Of a stretch of DNA of 64,000 bases, positions 35,659 through 44,758 are shown piece after piece. Each line of letters begins with the position of its first letter. Within the stretch, counting starts at the first letter, position 1. The stretch is from WTGU01 sp965200925 (GTDB lineage Bacteria; Pseudomonadota; Alphaproteobacteria; UBA828): contig OZ241738.1 of assembly GCA_965200925.1 (NCBI GenBank), positions 3,162,001 to 3,226,000 on the forward strand, read 5' to 3'. The notes under the pieces are model-generated. The model saw nothing but the letters and a program-made list of their open reading frames with translations. It did no database searches and had not been told where the DNA came from. The position numbers and the translations under genes are program-made.

Positions 35659-36017
35659 GGGCGCGGCGCGCGGACTACGGCAAGCACGTTCTCGGGCGGG
35701 CGGCCCAAGGCCGCACGATCGCCGCTGACGACGATGGGGCGCTCGATGACGATCGGGTGCGCGGCCATGCGTTTGATCAGCGCACGACGGGAGAGGCTCT
35801 CGTCGGCCATGCCGGCCTCGCGGTAGGCGGCCTCCTTCGTGCGCAACAATGCGCGCGGCTCCATCCCGAGCCTGGCCAGGATGGCCTCGATCTCGTCGGC
35901 CGACGGCGGCGTCTTCAGGTATTCCACGACCCGCGGCCGGACGCCCCGCTCGCGCAGCAATTGCAGGGTCCGGCGCGACTTGGAGCAGCGCGGGTTGTGG
36001 TAAATAGTCACCGCCAT
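35655..36017 (-). CDS. arsC: ArsC-family arsenate reductase (glutaredoxin type)
   Basis: A 120-residue thioredoxin-fold protein with the catalytic Cys11 in NPRCSKSR, and the ArsC-type segment RPIVVSGDRAALGRPPENV near the C-terminus, where Arg residues bind arsenate. It would reduce As(V) to As(III) with glutathione and glutaredoxin. No arsenite pump (arsB/acr3) or ArsR lies in the window, so a general role as in YffB-like relatives remains possible. The ATG at 36017 shares a CCATGG palindrome with the start proposed for the divergent MscS gene. First gene of the arsC/HDAC/dehydrogenase unit. Confidence 0.85.
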   Translation of the reverse strand: MAVTIYHNPRCSKSRRTLQLLRERGVRPRVVEYLKTPPSADEIEAILARLGMEPRALLRTKEAAYREAGMADESLSRRALIKRMAAHPIVIERPIVVSGDRAALGRPPENVLAVVRAPRP

Positions 36018-38310
36018 GGCGTTTTTTCCGGTGCATCGCGCGGCGCCGCGACTCTGGCACGCCCGCCGGCGCGATGTCCAGAAACCCCGCCCGCGCCGGG
36101 TCGTGGCGGCGGTGCTGGCGGTTCTCTGGCTGGCGATTCCCTCGCTGGCGGGGAGTGCGGGCGCTCTCGCCCAGACGTCCGGTGCCGGCGAGGCCGATGT
36201 CCGCGCGCTGGAGCGGATGGTCGAGACCCTCGAATCGCCCGAGCGGCGCGCGCGGTTCCTGGCCGACCTCAAGGCCGCGCTCGCCGCCGAGCGGGCGACG
36301 CAGGCGGCGGCGCCCGCCGAGGGCGCGTCGGTGCTGCGTGCGTTCTCCGACGGCCTCGCCGCCGCCGGCGGCCAGATCGTCCTGCTCGCGCGCCAGGTCG
36401 CCGACGCCCCCGACGCCGCCCGCTGGCTCGCCGAGCGCTGGGCCGCGCCGGGCGGACGCGACGCCTGGCTGATCGGCCTCGGCAAGCTGCTCGCCGTCGT
36501 CGCGGGCGGAATCGCCGCCGGGCTGCTCGCGTACCGGGGCTTGCGCAAGCCGCGCCGCCTCGTCGAGCGGATGGAGAGGCCCTCTCGCTGGCTCGGGCCG
36601 CCCCTGCTGCTCGGCTACCACCTGCTGCGCCTCGCGCCGCATCTCGTCATGGTCGGCGTCGGTTACGGCGCGCTGGCCGTGATCGGGCCGTCCGAGCCCG
36701 TGCGCCTGATCGCGGTCTCGATCCTCAACGCCCATCTGGTCGCGAGTATCGTCAAGATGATGGGGGCCCAGGCGCTCGCGCCCCATACGCCGCAGTTCCG
36801 CCTGACGGCGTTCACCGACGAGACCGCCTTTTACTGCGCGATCTGGTGGCGCCGTCTGGTCAACATCACGGTGTACGGCTACTTCTTCTGCCAGGCCGCC
36901 CTCCTGCTCGGCCTGCCCGGCAGCGGCTACGCCGCGCTGGTCCACCTCCTCGGCCTCCTCGTGGTCGGGCTCCTCGTCGTCCTGATCCTTCAGAACCGCG
37001 CGCCCTTCGCGCGCTGGATGCGCGCGGCGAGCCGCGCCGGCGGGTCGCGGTCCGGCGCAAGGCTCTTCGCGTTCCTGGGCCGGCTCGCGGATTTCTGGCA
37101 TATCCCGGCGATCCTCTACGTCGTCGCCGGCGGGCTGCTCTCCGCGGCGCGCGGGCTGGAAGGCTTCGTCTTCCTGGCCAAGAGCACCGCCGCGACGATC
37201 GCCATCGCCTGGGCCGCGGGCTTCGCCGTGGTGGCGATCCGCCGCGCCTTCGCACGGGGGTTTCGCGTCCGCGCCGAGCTCAGCGCGCGCTATCCGGGGC
37301 TCCAGGCGCGGGTGGAGCGCTACCTGCCGGCGGCGCGCGCGGCGTTGCAGGCCGTCGTCCTCCTGTTCGCGGCCTGCCTCGTTCTCGAGGCGTGGGACGC
37401 CGACGCCTTCGCCTGGCTCGCGAGCGCGGCGGGGCGGGCGGTGATCGGCACCCTCGCCGCGCTCGCCGCCATCGTCGTGATTGCCATGCTGGTGCTGGAG
37501 ATCACGGCCTCGCTCATCGACCGTTACCTCTCCGCGGTGGACGACGAAGGCCGGCCGGTGGAGCGCAGCCAGCGCGCCCGCACGCTGCTGCCGCTGGCGC
37601 GCAACGCGCTGCGCGTCGTGGTCGGCGTGGTCGCGGCATTGATGATCCTCTCCGAGGTCGGCATCGACATCGCGCCGATCCTGGCCGGGGTGGGCGTCGT
37701 CGGGCTGGCCGTGGGCTTCGGCGCCCAGACGCTGGTCAAGGACATCATCACCGGGCTCTTCATCCTCCTGGAGGACAGCGTCGCCGTGGGCGACTTCGTG
37801 ACCGCCGGCGGCCATTCCGGGACGGTCGAGGCGATCACGATCCGCACCATCCGCCTGCGCGATCTCGGCGGCAAGGTGCACACGGTGCCGTTCAGCGCCG
37901 TCGATTCCGTGACCAACGAAACCAAGGGCTTCTCCCGCTACGTGATCGACGCGGGCGTCGCCTATCGGGAGGATTACGACGAGGTCGCCGCCGTCATGCG
38001 CGCGGTCGGCGACGATCTGCAGCGCGACCCCGAATTCGGCCCGAACCTGCTGGAGCCGCTGGAGATCATGGGCCTCGATGCCTTCGGCGATTCAGCGGTC
38101 GTCGTCCGCGCCCGGCTCAAGACTCTGCCCGGCAGGCAATGGGCGACGGGGCGGGAATACAACCGCCGGCTGAAGGCGGCGTTCGACGCGCGCGGCATCG
38201 AAATCCCCTTCCCGCACACCACGATCTATTTCGGCGAAGACAAACGGGGCGAGGCCCCCGCCGCCCGCCTCGCCCTCGCCCGCCGCGCCCCGCCCCGCCC
38301 CGCTCCCTGA
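36016..38310 (+). CDS. Large MscS-family mechanosensitive channel
   Basis: A 764-residue inner-membrane channel of the YbiO/MscM-like size class. It has an N-terminal signal segment (about 30-52), a periplasmic helical region (about 55-150), about ten transmembrane helices (about 155-530) and the MscS core. The pore helix reads ILAGVGVVGLAVGFGAQTLVKD (split at Gly residues), followed by the beta domain (SVAVGDFV, TVPFSAVDSVTNETKG) and the C-terminal alpha/beta domain. The ATG at 36016 overlaps the arsC start on the other strand; a GTG at 36031 would be compatible with more promoter space. The Pro/Arg/Ala-rich C-terminal tail looks unconserved. Confidence 0.88.
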   Translation: MAFFPVHRAAPRLWHARRRDVQKPRPRRVVAAVLAVLWLAIPSLAGSAGALAQTSGAGEADVRALERMVETLESPERRARFLADLKAALAAERATQAAAPAEGASVLRAFSDGLAAAGGQIVLLARQVADAPDAARWLAERWAAPGGRDAWLIGLGKLLAVVAGGIAAGLLAYRGLRKPRRLVERMERPSRWLGPPLLLGYHLLRLAPHLVMVGVGYGALAVIGPSEPVRLIAVSILNAHLVASIVKMMGAQALAPHTPQFRLTAFTDETAFYCAIWWRRLVNITVYGYFFCQAALLLGLPGSGYAALVHLLGLLVVGLLVVLILQNRAPFARWMRAASRAGGSRSGARLFAFLGRLADFWHIPAILYVVAGGLLSAARGLEGFVFLAKSTAATIAIAWAAGFAVVAIRRAFARGFRVRAELSARYPGLQARVERYLPAARAALQAVVLLFAACLVLEAWDADAFAWLASAAGRAVIGTLAALAAIVVIAMLVLEITASLIDRYLSAVDDEGRPVERSQRARTLLPLARNALRVVVGVVAALMILSEVGIDIAPILAGVGVVGLAVGFGAQTLVKDIITGLFILLEDSVAVGDFVTAGGHSGTVEAITIRTIRLRDLGGKVHTVPFSAVDSVTNETKGFSRYVIDAGVAYREDYDEVAAVMRAVGDDLQRDPEFGPNLLEPLEIMGLDAFGDSAVVVRARLKTLPGRQWATGREYNRRLKAAFDARGIEIPFPHTTIYFGEDKRGEAPAARLALARRAPPRPAP

Positions 38311-38371
38311 CTTTCCCGGTGCCCGGGCCGGCGCGGTAGCCGTGCCGGTGGGGGCGGGTTAATCTGAGGGC

Positions 38372-39571
38372 ATGAACGAGGCGGCGGACGGGGCGGCGGG
38401 GCTGACGCGGGCGGGGCTTCTCGCGCGCGCCCGCACGCTCGTCGAAACGGTGCGGGAGCGCAGCGACGAGGCCGAAGCGAACCGCCGGCTCCCGGCGGAC
38501 ACCATGCAGGCGATGCGGGACGTGGGCATCCATCGCATCCTGCAACCGGCGCGCCATGGCGGGGCGGAAGCGCATTTCTCCGGCATGGTCGATATCGTGG
38601 AGACCATCTCCCTCGGATGCAGCGCCGCCGGCTGGTGCCTGACTCAATACTGCTCGCACAACTGCCTGCTCGGCTACTGGCCCGGCGAGGGGCAGGACGA
38701 GATCTGGGGCGCGACGCCGGACGCGATGGTGGCCGGAGTCCTGATCCCGGCCTGCGGCAAGGCGCGGAAGGCGGAAGGCGGCTGGCGTCTCAGCGGGCGC
38801 TGGCCGTTCGCGAGCGGCGTCTACGGCGCCGACTGGTACATCGCGGCGGCGCTGACGGAGGACGGCGACGGCGCGCCCGTGGCCCAGATGCACGCGGTGC
38901 CGCGCGCCGATTACGAAATCCTCGACACCTGGCACACCGCCGGCCTGCGCGGCACGGGAAGCGCCGACGTCGTCATCGAGGATCGCTTCGTGCCGGCCCG
39001 CCGCGCCCTGCCCGTCGGCGCGACCAAAGGCGGCGGTGACGCGCCCGGCTGCGCCGTGAACGACGCGGCGCTCTACCGGCTTCCGGCCTTCGCCATGTTC
39101 TCCATCAACCAGAGCGCCGTCGCCCTGGGCCTGGCCCAGGCCACCTGCGACGATTTCGTCGCGCGCACGCGCACCCGCGTTGCCCGCATGTCGGGCAAGG
39201 GCGTCGCCGGTTACGCGACCGCGCAGGTCAAGGTCGCCGACGCCCATGTGGCGATCGAGACGGCAAGGCTGCTGCTCCACGATTGCTGCGATGCCGGCAT
39301 GGCGGTCGCCGAGCGGGGCGCCACAGCACCGATGGCGCTCAAGACGGAACTGCGGGCGAAGGCGACCATGGCGGGCAAGCTCGCGGCGCGGGCGGTCGAT
39401 CTGCTGTTCCACCTCTCGGGCGGTGCCGGCCTTTACGACCGCAACCCGATCTCGCGGGCCATGCGCGACATGAACTGCATCCGCGGCCACATCACCCAGA
39501 ACTGGGACGTGAACGCCTCGAACCACGGGCGCGTGCTGCTCGGCCTGCCCTCGGCGGACCCGGCGCTCTGA
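38372..39571 (+). CDS. Acyl-CoA dehydrogenase-fold flavin monooxygenase-like protein (HsaA/HpaB-type group)
   Basis: A 399-residue protein with the acyl-CoA dehydrogenase fold. Features such as RLPADTMQAMRDVGIHRILQP, GCSAAGWCLTQYCSH and the C-terminal RDMNCIRGHITQNWD are typical of the flavin-dependent monooxygenase branch (group D), which hydroxylates aromatic or other substrates with reduced flavin from a partner reductase. The catalytic base of true acyl-CoA dehydrogenases is not evident. No flavin reductase lies adjacent. ATG 38372 follows the MscS gene by 61 bp; convergent with ispE. Confidence 0.82.
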   Translation: MNEAADGAAGLTRAGLLARARTLVETVRERSDEAEANRRLPADTMQAMRDVGIHRILQPARHGGAEAHFSGMVDIVETISLGCSAAGWCLTQYCSHNCLLGYWPGEGQDEIWGATPDAMVAGVLIPACGKARKAEGGWRLSGRWPFASGVYGADWYIAAALTEDGDGAPVAQMHAVPRADYEILDTWHTAGLRGTGSADVVIEDRFVPARRALPVGATKGGGDAPGCAVNDAALYRLPAFAMFSINQSAVALGLAQATCDDFVARTRTRVARMSGKGVAGYATAQVKVADAHVAIETARLLLHDCCDAGMAVAERGATAPMALKTELRAKATMAGKLAARAVDLLFHLSGGAGLYDRNPISRAMRDMNCIRGHITQNWDVNASNHGRVLLGLPSADPAL

Positions 39572-39585
39572 GCGGCGCCCCGGAA

Positions 39586-40434
39586 TCAGGCCAGGGAGGT
39601 GGGGTGGAGCCACCAGGTCGGGTGCGCCCGGGCGATGGCGCGGGCGGCGCCGGTGGCTTCGCCTTCGAACAGGCCGAAGCAGGTGCCGCCGGAGCCGCTC
39701 ATGCGGGCGAGCAGGCAGCCGCGTTCGGCCCGTAGCCGTGCGAGCACTTCCCCGATCGCGGGCGCCCGGGTGCAGGCCGGCGCCTCCAGGTCGTTGCGGC
39801 GCCGGCGCAGCAACGCGGCGAGCGCGGCGGCGTTCGGCGGGCTCTCCCGGAGGGGGGCGGCGGTCGAGAACGGGCCGCGCCGGGCCGCGAAGACCGGGCC
39901 GGTCGGCACCGCGACGCCGGGATTGACCAACAGCACCGCGCACCCCGGAAGGTGCGGCGGCGGGCGCAGCACGTCGCCGATCCCGGCCACCTGGGCCGGG
40001 CGGGATTCCAGGCAGACGGGCACGTCGGCGCCGAGGGCGAGGGCCGTGCGCCGCAGCAGACCGCGCCGCGCAGGCCCCAGCTTCCAGAGCGCGGCGAGCC
40101 CGCGCAGGACGCCCGCTGCGTCCGCCGAGCCGCCGCCCAGACCGGCCGCGAGCGGGATGCGCTTGTGCAGCGCGATGCGCACGCCGGGCGGGCGGCCCAA
40201 CGCCGCCGCCAGTGCCGTCGCCGCCCGGCGCGCCAGATTGCTCTCCCCGGCGTCGAGCGCCGCGGCAAAGGGGCCGCTCACGGTAAGGGTGAGCGTCGGC
40301 GCCGGCGTGATCTCCAGGGTGTCGGAAAGGGCGGCGAAGGCGACGACGCTGTCCAGTTCGTGATAGCCGTCGGCGCGGCGGCCGGTCACGTGGAGGTAGA
40401 GGTTGAGCTTGGCCGGCGCCTCGATGCGGAGCAC
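39586..40434 (-). CDS. ispE: IspE, 4-diphosphocytidyl-2-C-methyl-D-erythritol kinase
   Basis: Fourth step of the MEP isoprenoid pathway. The 282-residue GHMP kinase starts EAPAKLNLYLHVTGRRADGYHEL-like (EAPAKLNLYLHVTG), with the ATP-binding loop IPLAAGLGGGSADAAG near residue 90 and the C-terminal ARMSGSGGTCFGLF. The start is GTG 40434. It follows the TPR lipoprotein gene by 9 bp on the same strand, a pairing seen in related genomes. Confidence 0.96.
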   Translation of the reverse strand: MLRIEAPAKLNLYLHVTGRRADGYHELDSVVAFAALSDTLEITPAPTLTLTVSGPFAAALDAGESNLARRAATALAAALGRPPGVRIALHKRIPLAAGLGGGSADAAGVLRGLAALWKLGPARRGLLRRTALALGADVPVCLESRPAQVAGIGDVLRPPPHLPGCAVLLVNPGVAVPTGPVFAARRGPFSTAAPLRESPPNAAALAALLRRRRNDLEAPACTRAPAIGEVLARLRAERGCLLARMSGSGGTCFGLFEGEATGAARAIARAHPTWWLHPTSLA

Positions 40435-40443
40435 CGCCCGTTC

Positions 40444-42216
40444 CTACCGGGCGCCTGGCGGCTCGGCCTCGTCGGCGGCGAGGCCCTCGGCCAGCTTGCG
40501 GCGGATGCCTTCGATCAGATCGGCTTCCGGTTCGAGGGCGAGGGCGCGCCGCCACTGGAACCGCGCCTCGTTCCGGCGGTCCACCCGCCAGTAGGCGTCG
40601 CCCAGGTGGTCGTTGATCACCGGGTCGCCCGCGCGCAATTCGACCGCCCGCTCGAGCTGGCGGACCGCCTCTTCGTAATCACCCAGCCGGTACGCCACCC
40701 AGCCGAGGCTGTCCACGATGTAGCCGTCTTCCGGCCGGCGTTCGACGGCCTTTTCGATCATGGCCTTCGCCCGGTCGAGATGGCGCCGCTGCTCCACCCA
40801 GGAATAGCCGAGATAGTTGAGCACCAGGGGCTGCTCCGGCCGCAATTCGAGCGCGCGCAGGAAATCCGCCTCGGCGCGGGGCCATTCCTTGATGCGTTCC
40901 AGCGCGACGCCGCGTGCGTAGAACAGATGCCAGTGCCGCTCCTCGACGGGCGCCGTGCGTGCGACGGCGGTGTCGTAGGCGGGCACGGCCTCGGCGTAGC
41001 GCTCGTTCATCCGCAGCACGTCGCCCAGCAGCTGGGCGGCGTCGGGCCGCTCGGGCCGTTCCTCCGCCATGGCCCGCAGGGCGGCGACCGCTTCGTCCAC
41101 GCGCTCCGCATCCGCGAGGCTCGCCGCCTCCCGAAGCCGCGCCGGCCAGGCGAAGGGGGAGTCGCGCGGGACCGAGCGATAGACGGCGCCGGCGTCCTCC
41201 GGTCGGTGCGCCTCTTCCAGGATTTCGCCGATCAGGACCCGCGCCTCGTCGAGGTCGTCGCGCAGGAACAGCGCGAGCCGCGCGTAGATCAGGCCGGCGT
41301 CGTCGCCGCGATGCGGGCGGGCGCCGGCCGTTCCCAGCAGAGCTTCGGCCAGTCCCTCGCCGGCATCCGCCACCAGGGGCGCAGTCTTCGCCTCGAGCCC
41401 GGCGCGCGCGCGCGCCGCCCAGTCGCTGTCCGGATGCCGTTCCAGATAGCCTTCGTAGACCGCCCGTGCGTCCTCTTTGCGCCCGCTGCGCGCGAGGAAG
41501 TGCCCCAGCGCCGCGACCGGGCGCAGCGCACCGTCGGACGCCGCCGCGGCTTCCCGCAGGAGGGCTTCGGCCTGGGCCGGCCTGCCGGCGTGCTCGTTCA
41601 CGAGGCCCGCGTGGAGGGCGAAGAGGGGCCGGTAGGGTTCCCGCTCGCCGAGCGGCGCCAGCGCTTCGAGCGCCGCCTCCGGGGCGCCCGCGCCGAGGTG
41701 CAGCCAGCCCTCGACCAGGGGCAGCAGGAAGGCGTGCGCGCCCTCCCGCCTGATCCCCGCGACGCGGTCCAGGGCGCCCGCGAAATCGCCGGCGCGCGCG
41801 GCCTCCAGCCCGAGAAGGAGACGGGCGAGGCGGGCGTCGGCGTCGACCGCGACGAGGCGGCGGGCGAGCGCGACCACTTCGCCGACCCGCCCGTCGGCGA
41901 CCTGGAGCGAGAGGGTGCGGCGCAGCAGGTCCGGGTTGTCCGGGTCCTGCGCCAGGGCGCGCGAGAGATGGCTGGCCGCGGCCGCGTAGTCCCGCCGCGC
42001 ATGGGCGAAGCGCCCGGCGAGATAGCCGCCGAACGAAGAGTCTTCCGCCCACTCCAGGGGGGCCGCAGGCGGCGGCGACTCCGCGGGCACCGGCTCGTTG
42101 GCGCAGGCCGCGGCCAGGGCGAGCGCGAGGACGCCTCCCGGCCAGCGAAGGGCGCGGCGCCGGGCCGTGGTACCGGGATCGGTCGGCCGGCCCACCCTAT
42201 CCGCTCTCCGCGCCAT
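40444..42216 (-). CDS. TPR-repeat lipoprotein
   Basis: A 590-residue protein with an Arg-rich N-region, a hydrophobic segment and a lipobox LAAAC placing the lipidated Cys at about residue 38. Tetratricopeptide repeats fill most of the rest, clearest around 60-180 and 380-560 (for example RAEADFLRALELRPEQPLVLNYLGY-type units). It probably works as a periplasmic-side scaffold. Families of this kind in alphaproteobacteria occur next to ispE. The partner is unknown. The gene starts 4 nt after the ETF-QO stop on the same strand. Confidence 0.85.
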   Translation of the reverse strand: MARRADRVGRPTDPGTTARRRALRWPGGVLALALAAACANEPVPAESPPPAAPLEWAEDSSFGGYLAGRFAHARRDYAAAASHLSRALAQDPDNPDLLRRTLSLQVADGRVGEVVALARRLVAVDADARLARLLLGLEAARAGDFAGALDRVAGIRREGAHAFLLPLVEGWLHLGAGAPEAALEALAPLGEREPYRPLFALHAGLVNEHAGRPAQAEALLREAAAASDGALRPVAALGHFLARSGRKEDARAVYEGYLERHPDSDWAARARAGLEAKTAPLVADAGEGLAEALLGTAGARPHRGDDAGLIYARLALFLRDDLDEARVLIGEILEEAHRPEDAGAVYRSVPRDSPFAWPARLREAASLADAERVDEAVAALRAMAEERPERPDAAQLLGDVLRMNERYAEAVPAYDTAVARTAPVEERHWHLFYARGVALERIKEWPRAEADFLRALELRPEQPLVLNYLGYSWVEQRRHLDRAKAMIEKAVERRPEDGYIVDSLGWVAYRLGDYEEAVRQLERAVELRAGDPVINDHLGDAYWRVDRRNEARFQWRRALALEPEADLIEGIRRKLAEGLAADEAEPPGAR

Positions 42217-42220
42217 GGTC

Positions 42221-43855
42221 CTACATGTTCGCGTAGTTGGGGCCGCCGCCGCCTTCGGGGACGACCCATTCGATGTTCTGCGTCGGGTCCTTGATGTCGC
42301 AGGTCTTGCAGTGGACGCAGTTCTGCGCGTTGATCTGCAAGCGCGGGCCGCCGGATTCGTCCTCCACGATCTCGTACACCCCCGCCGGGCAGTACCGTTG
42401 CTCCGGGGCGTCGTAGAGGGCGAGGTTGACCTTGATGGGCACGGCGGCGTCCTTGAGCCGGAGGTGGACGGGCTGGTCCTCCTCGTGGCTGGTGTCCGAA
42501 AGGTAGACCGAGCCCGGCTTGTCGAAGGAGACGACGCCGTCCGGCTTCGGATAGGCGATGGGCGGGGCGTCCGCCGCCTTCTTCAGGCTTTCGTGGTCCG
42601 CCCGGTGGCGCAGGGTCCAGGGCAGAACACCGCCGGTCCAGAGCTCGAAGCCGCTCACCAGGACCCCGGCGGCGAGGCCCCAGCGGAACGCAGGCCGGCA
42701 GTTCCGCGCCCGCCTGAGCTCCTTCATCACCCAGGAGCGGCGCAGCGCGGCGGGGTAGGCGTCGAGGGGTGCGTTTCCGCCTTCGCCCAGGGCGGCGAAC
42801 ACGGCCTCGGCGGCCAGGGCGCCGCTCTTCATCGCGTTGTGGCTGCCCTTGATCCTGGGCACGTCGAGGAAGCCGGCCGCGCAGCCGATCAGAGCACCGC
42901 CGGGGAAGACCGTTTCGGGGACGGACTGATACCCGCCCTCGTTGATCGCGCGCGCGCCGTAGGCCAGCCGCTTGCCGCCCTCGAGGGTGGGGCGCACCAG
43001 CGGGTGGGTCTTGAAACGCTGGAATTCGTCGAAGGGGGAGAGGTGCGGGTTCTCGTAGTCGAGCGCGACCACGAAGCCTATGGAGACGAGGTTCTCTCCG
43101 AAGTGGTAGAGGAAGGAGCCGCCATAGGTGCGGCCGTCCAGCGGCCAGCCGAAGCTGTGCTGGATCAGGCCCGGCCGGTGCTTGCCGGGTTCGATCTCCC
43201 AGAGCTCCTTGAGGCCGATGCCGTAGGTCTGCGGCGCGGCGCGCGCGCGCAGGCGGAAGCGCTCGACCAGCCGCTCGGTCAGCGAGCCGCGCGCGCCTTC
43301 GGCGAACAGGGTGTATTTCGCCCGCAGGTCCATGCCCGGCGCGTAGCCCGGCTTGCGCGTGCCGTCGCGGGCGATTCCCATGTCGCCGGTGGCCACGCCG
43401 GCGACTCTGCCGTCGTCCGCGTGGAGCACGTCGGCGGCGGCGAAGCCCGGATAGATTTCGGCGCCGAGCGCCTCGGCCTGGCGGCCGAGCCAGCGACAGA
43501 GGGCGCCCAGGCTGATGACGTAGTTGCCGTGGTTGCGCATCGACGGCGGCAGCAGGAAGCCCGGCAGCGTGAAGCCGCCGCGGGCGGTGAGGAAGCGGAA
43601 CTCGTCGGTTCGCGCAGGCGTCGCCAGCGGCGCTTCCTTCTCCCGCCAGTCGGGGATCAGCGCGTTCAACGCGCGCGGGTCGAACACGGCGCCCGAAAGG
43701 ATGTGCGCGCCGACCTCCGCGCCTTTCTCGAGCACGGTCACGCCGATCTCGCGGCCGGTCTCGAGGGCCAGTTGGCGAAGGCGAATCGCGGCGGCGAGCC
43801 CGGCGGGGCCGGCGCCCACGATCACCACGTCGCAGTCCATCGATTCCCGGCTCAT
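42221..43855 (-). CDS. Electron-transfer flavoprotein:ubiquinone oxidoreductase
   Basis: A membrane-associated FAD and 4Fe-4S enzyme that passes electrons from ETF (fatty acid and amino acid dehydrogenases) to ubiquinone. The 544-residue protein has the FAD fingerprint VVIVGAGPAGLAAAIRL at residues 9-25, the quinone-binding middle region and the C-terminal ferredoxin-like cluster motif CVHCKTCDIKDPTQNI with a preceding Cys in YCPAGVYEI. Start 43855 (MSRESMDCDV) was chosen; a longer in-frame extension is Arg/Pro-rich and unconserved. It diverges from the UDG gene (102 bp). Confidence 0.95.
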   Translation of the reverse strand: MSRESMDCDVVIVGAGPAGLAAAIRLRQLALETGREIGVTVLEKGAEVGAHILSGAVFDPRALNALIPDWREKEAPLATPARTDEFRFLTARGGFTLPGFLLPPSMRNHGNYVISLGALCRWLGRQAEALGAEIYPGFAAADVLHADDGRVAGVATGDMGIARDGTRKPGYAPGMDLRAKYTLFAEGARGSLTERLVERFRLRARAAPQTYGIGLKELWEIEPGKHRPGLIQHSFGWPLDGRTYGGSFLYHFGENLVSIGFVVALDYENPHLSPFDEFQRFKTHPLVRPTLEGGKRLAYGARAINEGGYQSVPETVFPGGALIGCAAGFLDVPRIKGSHNAMKSGALAAEAVFAALGEGGNAPLDAYPAALRRSWVMKELRRARNCRPAFRWGLAAGVLVSGFELWTGGVLPWTLRHRADHESLKKAADAPPIAYPKPDGVVSFDKPGSVYLSDTSHEEDQPVHLRLKDAAVPIKVNLALYDAPEQRYCPAGVYEIVEDESGGPRLQINAQNCVHCKTCDIKDPTQNIEWVVPEGGGGPNYANM

Positions 43856-43957
43856 GACCGCCGCCAGTTTTCGCCCGGAGCGCCCACCGCGCAAGGGGTC
43901 ATGTGGGCGGGCGGGGGTGGTGTGGCGTGCGGCCCGGAAAGATTCTAGGCTTCGGGG

Positions 43958-44758
43958 ATGGGCGGCGAGGGGGCGATACGGGCGTTGTTGCAATGGTATG
44001 CGCTGGCCGGGGTCGAGCGGGCGGTGGATCATGCGCCGCACGATCGCTATCGGGAGAGCGCGCCGGCGCCCGCGCTGCCCTCCGCCGCGGCGGCGCCCGT
44101 CGCGCCTCCGGCCCCGCCTCCGCTCTCGCCTGCACCCGGCGACACGCCCTGGACGGCGCAGGACATGGCGGCCGGTTGCGGCAGCCTGGAGGAACTGACG
44201 GCCGCGGTGCGCGCCTTCGACGGCTGCGCGCTCAAGCGCACGGCGACCAACACGGTGATCGGCGACGGCAACCCCGGCGCGACGCTGATGATCGTCGGTG
44301 AGGCGCCGGGCGCCGAGGAGGATCGGCAGGGCCTTCCCTTCGTCGGGCCGGCGGGCCGCCTGCTCGACAGGATGCTGGCGGCGATCGGCCTCGACCGCTC
44401 GGCGGTCTACATCACCAACATGCTGCCCTGGCGCCCGCCGGGCAACCGCTCGCCCACCGACGAGGAATTAGCCCTCTGCCAGCCCTTCCTGGAGCGGCAG
44501 GTCGAGCTGATCGCGCCCCGCATCCTGGTTCTGGTCGGCGGCATCGCCGCCAAGGCGCTGCTCAACCGGCGGGAGGGCATCACCCGCCTGCGCGGGCGCT
44601 GGTTCCCCTTCTCCACGCCCCGCATGGAAGGGACGGTCGAGGCCACGGCGACGTTCCACCCGGCCTATCTGCTGCGCCGGCCCCAGGCCAAGCGCGAGGT
44701 CTGGCGCGACCTGCTGGAGATCGAGGCCCGGATCGAGGGCGAAGGCGCCGCGTCGTGA
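43958..44758 (+). CDS. Type 4 uracil-DNA glycosylase (Fe-S containing)
   Basis: Removes uracil from DNA at the start of base excision repair. The 266-residue protein has a variable Pro/Ala-rich region (about 30-65), then the family motifs GEAPGAEEDRQGLPFVGPAG near residue 115 and TFHPAYLLRRP near 235. Cys residues around FDGCALKRTATN and ALCQPF fit the 4Fe-4S pattern of type 4 UDGs. Its stop overlaps the moaB GTG, so the two are probably co-translated. Confidence 0.93.
   Translation: MGGEGAIRALLQWYALAGVERAVDHAPHDRYRESAPAPALPSAAAAPVAPPAPPPLSPAPGDTPWTAQDMAAGCGSLEELTAAVRAFDGCALKRTATNTVIGDGNPGATLMIVGEAPGAEEDRQGLPFVGPAGRLLDRMLAAIGLDRSAVYITNMLPWRPPGNRSPTDEELALCQPFLERQVELIAPRILVLVGGIAAKALLNRREGITRLRGRWFPFSTPRMEGTVEATATFHPAYLLRRPQAKREVWRDLLEIEARIEGEGAAS

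Noticed and set aside
35655..36017. Complete ars resistance operon
   Set aside because: Only the ArsC-like gene is present; no ArsR, ArsB/Acr3 or ArsM within the window.
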